Shown in pieces: positions 33,801 through 36,271 of a stretch of DNA of 36,271 bases. The DNA is from Acidobacteriota bacterium (GTDB taxonomy: Bacteria > Acidobacteriota > Thermoanaerobaculia > Multivoradales > J023). The DNA is taken from the NCBI GenBank assembly GCA_029263395.1, contig JAJCXO010000003.1:1-36271 (forward strand). Direction: 5' to 3'. The position numbers and the translations under genes are program-made. The stretch's first letter is position 1. Each line of letters begins with the position of its first letter. Under the pieces are notes generated by a model. The model was not told where the DNA came from. It did not search any database and was given only the letters and a program-made list of their open reading frames with translations.

Positions 33801-36271
33801 GCGACGAGTCGCGGGCAGAGCTGGCTGTTTGGTACTCGGAGGAGCGATTCGCAGTACCAGGAATTCCGGCGGATCACCCCAACGGCGCCAACACCGAGGG
33901 CTCCGCCGACCGCGTCGAGATTGGTCTCGGGCGGTCCGCTACCAGAGCGCTGCTCGAGGATGTCCCCGCGATCTACCGAACCGAGCTCCAGGACCTGTTG
34001 TTGACAGCGCTGTGTCGAACCGTCGCGGAGTGGACCGGTCAGTCACGGCTGTTGGTTGACCTGGAGAGCCATGGCCGTGAGGAAGAGGTTGTTCCGGGAG
34101 CCGACCTGAGCCGGACCGTGGGTTGGATCTCGACTCTGACGCCGGTGCTGTTGGACCTGGGCTCGGCGGTCGAACTGGGCAATGCCATCAAGGTGGTCAA
34201 GGAGCAAGTACGTTCGGTACCAAAACACGGCATCGGCTACGGCGTGTTGCGCTACCTCGATCCAGAAGGTGGCGAGCGTTTTCGTGAGTTGCCCCAGAGC
34301 GAAGTGATTTTTGAATACATGGGACGCCTCGATCGGGCGCTACCGGAGTCGACGCCGTTCGAGCTGGCTGCGGAATCCGGTGGCCGCGATATCGATCCCG
34401 ACTCAATGCGCCACCATCTGCTCGCAGTGTGGGGCGGAGTGATGGCGGGCGAGCTGCGAATTGCCTGGGGCTATAGTCGCAATCTTTACCGGCGCTCGAC
34501 TGTCGAAAAGCTCGCCAGGCGTTACGTCTCGATTCTCCGAGAGCTTATCCAGCATTGTCTGTCTCCTCAGGCCGGGGGCTTCACACCTTCAGATTTTCCG
34601 TACTCCGGCCTCGACTCGGACAGCCTCGACCGGCTGGTGGCCCAGGTCGGTCGCGAACGGGTCGAGGACGTCTACGCGCTCAGCCCAATGCAGCAGGGCA
34701 TGCTCTTCCACACGTTGTATGAAGAGGGGGCGGGTACCTATGTGAGCCAATTGAGCCTCGAGCTCTCGGGTCCTGTCGATACCCAGGTCGTCGCGCAAGC
34801 CTGGCAATGGGTTGTCGAGCGCCATCCGGTCCTGCGTACCGGCTTCTTCTGGGAAGGTCTAAACGAGCCCGCACAAGTGGTGTTCATCAATCCCGGACTC
34901 GATGTCGATCAGCTGGATTGGCAGGCCTGCTCGTCCGACGAGCGCAACCGACGCCGACACGTCCTGGCTGACCAGTTGCGGGCCGAGCTCGCGCTCGATC
35001 GAGCACCTCTGATGCGGATTACGCTGGTTCGGGTCGAGAAGGATCTGCACCTGATGTTGTGGACCTACCACATGATCCTCTTCGACGGCTGGGCCCAAAC
35101 TCTGATCCTAGACGACGTCTTCCGCAGTTACGCGGCGTTGACCAGCGGGCTGCAACCACCGGTGGCAGCCACTCGCGGCACCTATCGGGATTTCATCGCC
35201 TGGCTCAGTCAGCGCGATCCGGCGGTCAGTCGAGCTTTCTGGCAGGATTACCTCCGAGGTTTCGCGATACCGACGCGGCTGGCGTTGCCGAGGCGGGCGC
35301 AGGCGCCGGAGGATACCCGCCACGGCTCGCTCTCTTCTAGTCTGCCGGCCTCCCTGAGGCTCGCCCTGCAGTCGATAGCGCGTCGCCACCAGGTGACTGC
35401 CAATGTCCTCGCACAAGCTGCCTGGGCGTTGCTGCTCGCTCATTACAGCCGCGAGCAAGACGTCGTCTTCGGCTCCACGGTCTCCGGCCGTCCGCCAGAC
35501 CTCGCCGATGTCGAGTCGATTGTCGGCTTGTTCATCAACACTCTGCCGGTGCGTTCCCGGGTGCCGCTCAGCGGCCAGCTGCGATCGTGGATCTCGAGCC
35601 TGCACCAAGAGCAGGGGGAGATGCGTCAGGTGGAGCACGTGCCGCTGGCCCGCATCCAGCACTGGAGCGACCTGCCGCCAGGGCAGAGCTTGTTCGAGAG
35701 CATCCTGGTCTACCAGAATTTCCCGGCAGAAGACGTTTCTCGGCACGACATCGGACTGACGGTGAGGGCGGTCGACTCCGTCGAGCAAGGCAACTATCCG
35801 ATCGCGTTGACGGTTGCACCGCGGGACCAGTTGGATCTTTACATGTCCTTCGATTCAGGCCGCTTCGAGCCCGCGTTGATCGGCCGTATGATGGACCACT
35901 TCGGCAACCTTCTCCAGGGCCTGGCGGACGGCCTGGAGAGGCCAGTAGGCGCGCTCAGCCTGTTGAGCGACGTCGAGCGCTTCCAGGTGTCGAAAGGTTG
36001 GAACGACAGCGACCAGGACTACGGTGCACCAGCCTGCTTGCCGGATCTGGTGGCCGGGCAGGCGGCTGCCAGCCCCGATAGGGTCGCGGTGGTGATGGAC
36101 GACCAGGCGCTGTCGTATCGGCAGCTAGACCGGCATGCTAATCGGCTAGCCCGCCGACTCCGGTCTGAGTCGGTCGGGCCGGAATCGGTGGTGGCGGTCT
36201 CGCTGCCGCGGTCCTTGGAGCTGGTGGTGGCGCTGCTCGCGGTGCTCAAGGCGGGCGGTGCCTACCTGCCG
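13784..36271 (+). CDS. giant FAAL-initiated non-ribosomal peptide synthetase, 3' end outside window
   Basis: A single uninterrupted frame of 7,496 codons runs off the right edge without a stop. The frame was checked by placing conserved motifs from every module in the same register. It activates a fatty acid and elongates it with at least six amino acids: FAAL-T, three C-A-T modules, two C-A-T-E modules, and a C plus the first 80 residues of an A domain. The ATG at 13784 is the first possible start after an in-frame TAA at 13775; its ribosome binding site is poor, which fits coupling to the radical SAM gene 65 bp upstream. All T domains keep the phosphopantetheine serine. All five complete A domains keep the P-loop and the terminal lysine. 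Chain release is not in view. The product is predicted to be a lipopeptide, fatty acyl-X1-Ala-Ser(like)-D-X4-D-X5-X6; specificity codes were read by hand. Confidence 0.96.
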   Translation, partial: MAKRHQATWGDVLRQQVADHRDELAFSFLKDGEEEQAAWTFGELEVHVRSAAQRLQALGDVFGERALLLYPAGLDFIAAFLGCLVAGVVAVPAYPPRRVRPGRSHAIDDRIRVLVRDAEARIVMTNSATKSKRDALSLRIPELASTTWVATDDVHAADPETWGEPSLTGDSLAFLQYTSGSTADPKGVMVTHANLLHNEEVIRRCFAMTAESVVVGWLPLYHDMGLIGTVLQPLYAGAHAVLMSPQAFLQRPVRWLAAISRYQATTSGAPNFAWDLCTQRVSEEQKAELDLSCWKVAFNGAEPVRAATLERFAAAFAVCGFRRRAFFPCYGLAESTLFVSGGWLDETSQVVTLATRELEKGRAVESDEVAEASQVVSCGPARGAGEVVIVDPVSRRQLLSGRVGEIWLRGPSVARGYWGRSEQEEDPFGARLADATGNDPFLRTGDLGFLLSSELFVTGRLKDLIILRGRNHYPQDLELTAESSHPELRPGCSAAFAVEVEAEERLVVVLEVAPRGLRRGIASELCREIAVAVVERLAEIHDVAAHEVVLIEPGTIPKTSSGKIRRQPCGREYRAGRLATLSRWCPEKDMAISSARAPRTETESQLAEIWREVFGRNVGLDESLFALGGDSLRAAQILARVRDQFGIEIDFADLADASNIGELAQLLAAEAPAETTGLQPPLARVAEDRSLPLSFAQRRLWFLHQLDPANPVYNVAAQARLVGRLAVPALAATLAEIEQRHELLRSVYLAGAEEPTQAIASSGRSLSLVDLEALTESAQRREVKRVTMVVARLAFDLARGPVWRTALLRQHDDLHSLVLSVHHIACDGGSMGIFWREMTALYRSFVAGCPPHQSAPRLRYADYAVWQRSWLTDEVLDSLLNASRQRLGENLPVTELPADRPRPPVLSHRGRCLETMLTGDLVQALDELARSQAATPFMVLLTGFLALLSRYTGQDDLAVGTLVDGRDRVELEQLMGVFPNTVVLRPTASDAFVFVDYLERVRAEIIAAYDLRHLPFEVLVDEVAPERDLSRMPLVQVLFAGLNAPLSRQEIPGLSLIPAEVDTGTSQFDLSVHVAPRDEGWLTTWKVSTDLFDRVTVERWMRHFIAVLRSAVTGPATAVGELELLSAAERHQLVAGWNDSGRGTVEVCLHSLVEDQARRTPNRIAVQDGVRRLTYRVLDRQAGQLASRLARLGVGPDCLVGVALERSVESVLVLLAVLKAGGAYVPLDPSYPRQRLTSMLADCGATVVVTQSRLRGQLPMSSGIEILCLEPDELDHEPAEHPALGRRLSADSSAYAIYTSGSTGRPKGVVISHRGIVSRMLWLQEAYPLRAADRVLQKTPFSFDVSLLEVFWPLASGARLVMAPPGVHRDPNLLAEQIREHEISTLFFVPSLLRVFLEVADLASRCASVRQVMATGEALSSALQQSFHQRLPGVPLDNLYGPTEVSVEATSHACSHQAARGPVPIGRPITGATVQVLDRRMRPVPIGVAGELHLGGVGLARGYLEQPRLTADFFVPDPAAQEPGQRLYRTGDLSRWGVDGEVEFLGRRDHQVKVRGFRIELSEIEAALTVLDEVREVVVVTQTEGAAANRLVAYLVPAAAPGPAVEDLRRILGEQLPEYMVPSVFVSLDALPLTASGKVDRRALPALDTSRPDLGQALVAPRTPVEQQLVDIWSEVLGVEQVGVHDNFFALGGHSLSATRVISAVRAVSGVELPLRLLFQHATVAALATEVAQRMPVGEASASADTAVQPVPRPADGVMPAALAQRRLWFLDQLTPGIALYNLPWTLQITGELDPRLLLRALAEVVRRHEVLRTTFKEEDGEPLQVIGETVAPLVPQVDLSALAVRARRAELDRAVAALTALRFDLSRAPLLRACLFSGLEPESSGQPSELVLALVVHHIVSDGWSMEVLGRELATFCAASTLDPAGASASLPELTIQYADFAAWQRQQLADGLLSEQFEYWRGHLVGAPTVIELPTDHRRPPTRTYRGASLAFRLPDDVTVALRTICRQQGVTPFMFLLAAFDVLLARMTGAEDLLVGTPVANRRRRESETLIGFFVNTVVQRAELAGEPSFSALLGQVRTRSLAAQAHQDVPFEMLVEELSPERDLSRSPLIQVMFALHPRPAMVELGGLRFAAVPVASTAAKFDLSCHLIDGGDALDGIVEYAADLFDATTMARLFERFERVVRSAADDPAKPVSWLDLLSATERHQVFVEWNDTERALDSVGSLPELLESQVGRTSESVAVISGVDHLSYGELSRRSNQLAHYLGSHGVGPESRVGVHVGRSATMLVCLWGILKSGGAYVGLDPSYPPERVEYMLGDADAEVVLTDQPSSLDAMVGSEVHHWGSISTSLSLKSTTSPEVSVDGENLAYLIYTSGSTGRPKGVAITHRSALELVHWALKAYSAPELSAVLGSTSICFDLSVFELFVPLSQGGRVVLVDDALALGESDIGSQCVTLVNTVPSAISELASGLLPPTLRTVNLAGEALSPSLVDRLYAHRQVGAVWNLYGPSEDTTYSTWVRVERGANRVTIGRPVSNTRCYVLDRRHRPTPSGVAGELYLGGRGLARGYLGRPGLTAAHFVPDAFGGVPDARLYRTGDLARLRHDGELEFLGRIDHQVKVRGYRIEPGEIEATLELHDRVHECAVVVSEDPMESGRQLMAWIVSPEEPVTAAELRRWLAERLPDYMIPNTFSVVAELPLTATGKIDRRALSRLATGERDLHSGERASTAARTPLELDLAGIWSEVLGVANVGVHDSFFDLGGHSLLATRIVSRVRSVFGVEVPLRQLFERPTVAALAAAVTTLKSSTSPEGGTWSEPIRPVDCRPEGGRMPVAFAQRRLWVLDRLQPDSAVYNIPQAVAITGPLRAGVLASALAEVVRRHQSLRTHFAEEDGEPVQVIVPSLVPPLPQIDLSGLASVARRAAFDSIVALQAARPFNLATGPLLNAWLLSGSGLGGDDEPAEHVLLLVVHHIVFDGWSMDLLVRELAELCGSEESDAGANLPELTIQYADFAWWQRETLDADRLAAQLESWASHLAGAPTVLELPCDRPRPPLQTTRGTSLPFVLPQASASALRALCRQDGTTPFIFLLAVFDVLLGRLTGARDLLVGLPIAGRSRQEVEHLIGFFVNTLVLRAQLVDRVPFRTLLHEARETALAAHAHQDVPFEMLVERMKPERDLSRPALVQTMFALHPRPAAVESGNLRFELTPLASQSARFDLSLHLLDDGTSFSGLIEYNSDLFDASTMSRWLERFERLVSGAVANPDQPWQELPLLTASERRQLVVWQVPAPIRYPDVCLQDLFAAQVVRSPLAVAVVDERGELSFEELDRRASRLAHRLVALGVGVESLVGVAMERAAEMVVALVGILKAGGAYVPLDPSYPSERLDFMLMDSGVQVLLTQSWLELEELTRSGATVLTMDPGAFSEETSEVDAGLMPRPRPENPAYAIYTSGSTGRPKGVVIPHAGIINRLLCVQQICGLGATDRVLQKTPFSFDVSVWEFFWPLMTGARLVMAPPEAHQDPGRLAELIQQQQITTLHFVPSMLQVFLEQSQLATRCGSVRQVMASGEALPFSLEQRFFQHLPGVELHNLYGPTEASIEVTYHHCQPGNNRQMVPIGRPIANTETHVLTAMLEVAPIGVAGELLLGGVGLARGYLGRPGLTAERFVPHPSATQAGARLYRTGDLARWQAAGEIEFLGRLDFQVKVRGFRIELGEIEAALTSHPEIREAVVTQQVGPSDSRLIAYFVPQADVVPGIGALRAYLGERLPDYMMPAVFLSLPDLPLTPNGKVDRRALPHPGTARPELEREAVLPRNPLEQALADVWSQVLDLETVGVEDNFFELGGDSILAIRIASRANRAGLALQATQLFTVQTIRELAEVLAGQGAVSAPGLRSAAPVGELVEGDPASQERLAELGSFEDVYPLSPMQHGMLSQALLQVGSDPYLNQLVFFLEEAIDPVPFRRAFEAAIERHAILRTAFAWEGLDSPLQLVRPTVVLEWQDLDWRRAGAVAAEETLETWLLEDHVRGFDLSRAPLMRCATIRIDSGSYFVWTVHHLLLDAWSVSLLLAELFELYSGLRTGVSPTLGPAPAYRDFIGWLQQQSRKPVETFWRQAFDEFEGPATIVRGSLADRSGQRRLASRQGSLQRAPTRLLKSFARSEHLTLSTLVQGAWSWLLATYGGREDVTFGVVTSGRPADLAGADSMIGLFINTLATRVRADARRGLVPWLRELQAWQVEARQFEFVPLADVQRWSGVPANRPLFESIVSVENRALSDATEAVRASLPGVRQVYGLQGSDYPLSVAVTEDAELKIVIQHEVEVFDDITALRMLGHLENLLAGFGTGSSRRLGELSLLSAAERAQVLVEWNGDARPWDGGLVPGLVLEVAQRRPAAVAVATVDGVLTYGELDRRSSQLAAHLQGLGVGPEVRVGLCVDRTFELAIGLLGIWRAGGAYLPLDSELPEHRLQSILESAEIGCVVTLELLAQRLPLGDLRSVFLDWPIAPQSTNGTRLSLSPSSLAYTIYTSGSTGKPKGVAVSHEALASYVREAVDHFRLGPDDRVLQFSPLSFNVVLEELLPVWQAGGAAVLDTGVARMAPRQLAELMAAQQVTGLELPAGYWHEWVEDLELTGQRPPSSLRFVILGCEKPNPQRVAAWRQWGVPLINVFGLTETTVTSTLYRTDRGPADRVELPIGRPISNSQVYLLDSDGSPVPAGIVGELFIGGTGVARGYQGQAALTAARFLPDGLNGRRGARLYRTGDLARFESGGFLQYLGRRDHQVKVRGFRVELGEIEAALMAHPAVGEAVATAHDDTSSGTRLAAYVTARSGSVIPLSARELRQSLADRVPEYMVPAAITVVVALPRTATGKVDRDALPEPEWGGSQDLEHVAPSNPREALLAEIWSEVLGVDKVGTGDSFFELGGDSILSIQVVSRLHRMGLKLTPWDVFQHPTVAELVPMIEDLEPPQEQPAEVAGDVPLTPVQRWFWEQALERPAHWNLPLMLTVGERLVAAPLGRTLAALVEHHDALRLRYRQHEGEWRQTYGDAADGWPLAEVDLSALSEGLVEGEMRRCSQVVQASLDLSVGPLARAVLFRRSREVTDRLLLVIHHLVVDGVSWRILLEDLEAGYRHAAMGRPLALPEKTASFKAWSEGLESYASSQQLRSEEGYWAAVEHSPVAELPLDIAEGANIEGAVEVFEAQLDEAATRALLQQVPAVYRTEIQDLLLAALVESFESWTGQRHLLLSLEGHGREQEVVPGAELTRTVGWFSSVYPVFLDLRNTSRPRETIQAIKEQLRAVPRRGIGYGLLRYLADDSAVAASQPEQPAVMFNYFGQLDRSLAGDEGFGLAEEDGGAAIDACAMRQPVLEVNCGVTGGRLRVGFRYSRHLHRRTTIEALVERYLSSLRGLLTHCLSPEAGGLSPSDLPLAGLDQTRLDHLLERFDRQQIEDVYRLSPMQQGMFFHVLSEPDLGLYVGRMYVDLLGPLDRQAFRLAWRDVARRHPSLRMAFVWEDLDEPLQVVHREVPTAWRELDWSGLSGTEQGRRFEALLHDPSGFNFDLSQPPLTRLTLVCLEEQVHRLVWDHHQTVLDGWSLPIIWREVVELYRGRVQGAEIKLPVATPYRDYIAWLDRQDDDVAREFWQADLAGFSQPTTVAVGRRTSQLTGASSQSLRRTELGQELTQALTSLARDRGVTLNVLIVGAWSLLLSRYTDREDVLFGVTMSGRPGNLDGVDSIVGLFINTLPLRIAAPAHERLLPWISYLQRRQVEVGKHQHTPLMQIQGWSELGRGRSLFESFLVFQNYPTGEGIEVMGLRLGQVREIERANYPLVVVAVPGERLHLEISFDSATIDGVAVGRMCAHLQNLLGGMVESSRAVLRSLRLLSRAECWQMTAEWNGGPALPQPGLVPQLLAGVARSRPAATAVVADGEEFSHGDLDSRVSRLAAYLQSQGVGPDERVGLCVERTVDLAVGVLGIWRAGGAYVPLDAGLPEVRLQAMLRGAAIRVVVTLGALAPSLPLQSERLVCMDEVDWDQSFGLNEPAQDPASLAYVMYTSGSTGEPKGVAISHAALASYATEAVERFRLGPGDRVLQFSPLSFNVVMEELLPVWLAGGAVVLERQVDQLAPRDLGDLIATRQVTGLELPAGYWHEWVDELAHSGDRPPASLRFVILGCEKPHPDRVATWLPWKVPLINIFGLTETSITSTLYRTDEGPADRVELPIGRPIANSRVYLLASQGELVPMGVTGELFIGGMGLARGYLGQPGLTAQRFVPDRLSSALGARLYRTGDLARFERDGILEFLGRRDHQVKVRGFRIELAEIEAALRSHPAVGEAVVVAHHGETSGARLAAYLVPLSTGAEELSQPELRTFLGQMVPDYMIPAALTEVAELPRTATGKVDRNALPVPAWGRSETIEYQAPRDSREKLLAEVWAEVLGVDQVAIGANFFELGGDSILSIQMVSRAHRRGLRLTPRDIFQHPTIAQLAVVARAVTADSAVDQGPVEGSAELTPIQHWFFEQVTHRPGHWNLSVFLNVNQHLESGALEQALAALVIHHDALRLRFPMSGGVRRPQHGAAPGAWPLLVVDWSGLPPSSSDGLLESTGTQVQSALDLVQGPLARAVLYRTAAGDRLLLAVHHLVVDGVSWRILLEDLETAYGQVLAGRSVELPAKTTSFKAWAQGLQAYARSDESRAELAVWYSEERFAVPGIPADHPNGANTEGSADRVEIGLGRSATRALLEDVPAIYRTELQDLLLTALCRTVAEWTGQSRLLVDLESHGREEEVVPGADLSRTVGWISTLTPVLLDLGSAVELGNAIKVVKEQVRSVPKHGIGYGVLRYLDPEGGERFRELPQSEVIFEYMGRLDRALPESTPFELAAESGGRDIDPDSMRHHLLAVWGGVMAGELRIAWGYSRNLYRRSTVEKLARRYVSILRELIQHCLSPQAGGFTPSDFPYSGLDSDSLDRLVAQVGRERVEDVYALSPMQQGMLFHTLYEEGAGTYVSQLSLELSGPVDTQVVAQAWQWVVERHPVLRTGFFWEGLNEPAQVVFINPGLDVDQLDWQACSSDERNRRRHVLADQLRAELALDRAPLMRITLVRVEKDLHLMLWTYHMILFDGWAQTLILDDVFRSYAALTSGLQPPVAATRGTYRDFIAWLSQRDPAVSRAFWQDYLRGFAIPTRLALPRRAQAPEDTRHGSLSSSLPASLRLALQSIARRHQVTANVLAQAAWALLLAHYSREQDVVFGSTVSGRPPDLADVESIVGLFINTLPVRSRVPLSGQLRSWISSLHQEQGEMRQVEHVPLARIQHWSDLPPGQSLFESILVYQNFPAEDVSRHDIGLTVRAVDSVEQGNYPIALTVAPRDQLDLYMSFDSGRFEPALIGRMMDHFGNLLQGLADGLERPVGALSLLSDVERFQVSKGWNDSDQDYGAPACLPDLVAGQAAASPDRVAVVMDDQALSYRQLDRHANRLARRLRSESVGPESVVAVSLPRSLELVVALLAVLKAGGAYLP
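15844..18980 (+). other. NRPS module 1: C1-A1-T1
   Basis: C1 (about residues 690-1116) begins LPLSFAQRRLWFL and has intact HHIACDG (H822, H823); as the first C it joins the fatty acyl chain to residue 1. A1 (about 1146-1645) has FDVSLLE with D1344 at the amino-binding position. The pocket code read by hand is D-V-L-F-M-T-L-V-E. Its backbone resembles serine-type A domains but W, H and S are replaced by L, F and T, so I cannot name the substrate. T1 has FALGGHSLSA with S1695. Confidence 0.88.
19040..22200 (+). other. NRPS module 2: C2-A2(Ala)-T2
   Basis: C2 has intact HHIVSDG (first His at residue 1898) and the ordinary L-type opening ALAQRRLWFL. A2 (about residues 2227-2711) gives the pocket code D-L-F-N-N-A-L-T-Y with the conserved Lys (LTATGKIDR), which equals the published alanine code as I remember it; D2421 is the amino-binding Asp. 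T2 has FDLGGHSLLA with S2765. L-alanine incorporation is the best specificity call in this synthetase. Confidence 0.88.
22270..25435 (+). other. NRPS module 3: C3-A3(Ser-like)-T3
   Basis: C3 opens AFAQRRLWVL and has intact HHIVFDG (first His at residue 2970). A3 (about 3293-3791) has D3492 and a hand-read code D-V-W-H-M-S-L-I-E, close to the serine code of EntF (D-V-W-H-F-S-L-V-D), so serine or a near relative is likely. T3 carries FELGGDSILA (S3842). The GGDSI form is usual for carriers that serve an epimerase, yet no E domain follows. Confidence 0.85.
25530..30025 (+). other. NRPS module 4: C4-A4(Asn pocket)-T4-E4
   Basis: C4 opens YPLSPMQHGML, the style of D-accepting C domains, and has HHLLLDA (H4050, H4051; final Gly is Ala). 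A4 (about 4368-4869) has Asn4564 where nearly all amino-acid-activating domains have Asp; the hand-read code is N-V-E-E-I-G-V-V-T. Two Glu in the pocket suggest a basic or amino-bearing side chain. T4 has FELGGDSILS (S4917). E4 (about 4969-5413) keeps HHLVVDGVSWRILLEDL (H5100, H5101), EGHGRE and NYFGQ, so it should epimerise residue 4. Confidence 0.88.
30095..34590 (+). other. NRPS module 5: C5(HQ variant)-A5(Asn pocket)-T5-E5
   Basis: C5 opens YRLSPMQQGMFF. Its active-site motif is HQTVLDG, so the second His is Gln (H5575, Q5576). A5 (about 5895-6391) has Asn6087 at the amino-binding position and code N-V-E-E-I-G-I-I-T, almost the same as A4, so residues 4 and 5 are probably the same compound. 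T5 has GGDSILS (S6440). E5 (about 6492-6934) has HHLVVDGVSW from H6622, ESHGRE and YMGRLD. DNA similarity to module 4 is clear but not recent: synonymous sites differ widely. Confidence 0.88.
34660..36271 (+). other. NRPS module 6: C6(HM variant)-A6 (truncated by window)
   Basis: C6 (about residues 6959-7386) opens YALSPMQQGMLF, as expected after an epimerase. Its motif reads HMILFDG, so the second His is Met (H7096, M7097). A6 begins near residue 7415 and is cut at the window edge just after its first core motif, LKAGGAYLP, before any pocket residue can be read. Confidence 0.85.

Noticed and set aside
25684-34590. Recent copy-paste duplication of modules 4 and 5
   Set aside because: Protein similarity is high in A and E, but DNA differs at many synonymous sites, so the duplication is old or the modules were acquired separately.
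14507-36249. Numerous short frames on both strands inside the synthetase
   Set aside because: All overlap the continuous NRPS frame, in which every module's motifs are in register.
1-36271. tRNA, rRNA, insertion sequences or integrase genes
   Set aside because: No transposase or integrase motifs, terminal inverted repeats or RNA gene cores were recognised; short RNA genes could be missed by eye.

Overview
The window is GC-rich bacterial DNA. Its most telling gene is a two-half MacB/FtsX-type permease of the ADOP kind, which is typical of Acidobacteriota. With a sigma-54 enhancer-binding protein and an acyl-AMP-ligase-initiated NRPS, this suggests an acidobacterium, possibly a Thermoanaerobaculia-like lineage. 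The phylum is an inference from gene content; no rRNA or other marker gene is present.

Positions 1-4000 form a compact signalling/export locus: a sigma-54 activator open at the left edge, a convergent 45-residue membrane or secreted peptide gene, and a divergent ADOP permease. Peptide and permease each have a good -24/-12 sigma-54 promoter in the gap between them, so the adjacent activator is the obvious candidate regulator. Positions 4000-6330 hold a tiny ORF with a good ribosome binding site and a 618-residue protein resembling the N-terminal half of VioB/RebD-type enzymes, closed by a perfect hairpin. Positions 6544-9270 (minus strand) encode a TonB-dependent receptor translationally coupled (ATGA) to a DedA/VTT membrane protein. 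An NTF2/SnoaL-like protein follows. Positions 10080-10670 appear non-coding and carry a decaying 41-bp tandem array with 18-bp palindromes and a dense cluster of GATC sites.

From 10670 rightwards lies a biosynthetic gene cluster. A divergent carbamoyltransferase has an altered amine-binding site. A cobalamin-type radical SAM protein, resembling the PhpK methyltransferase family, lies just upstream of one giant NRPS frame that runs from 13784 off the right edge (7,496 codons, no stop). Its order is FAAL-T / C-A-T / C-A-T / C-A-T / C-A-T-E / C-A-T-E / C-A(partial). This predicts a lipopeptide: fatty acyl - X1 - Ala (pocket code matches the known Ala code) - Ser-like - D-X4 - D-X5 - X6. X4 and X5 are chosen by two near-identical adenylation pockets in which the usual Asp that binds the amino group is Asn.

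The most unusual signals are these: loss of the second catalytic His in both condensation domains that follow epimerases (HQxxxDG and HMxxxDG); the paired Asp-to-Asn adenylation pockets; a condensation domain of D-accepting appearance with no epimerase before it; the sigma-54 peptide/permease locus; the stand-alone VioB-like half protein; and the palindromic 41-bp array. Chain release and the rest of the NRPS lie outside the window.
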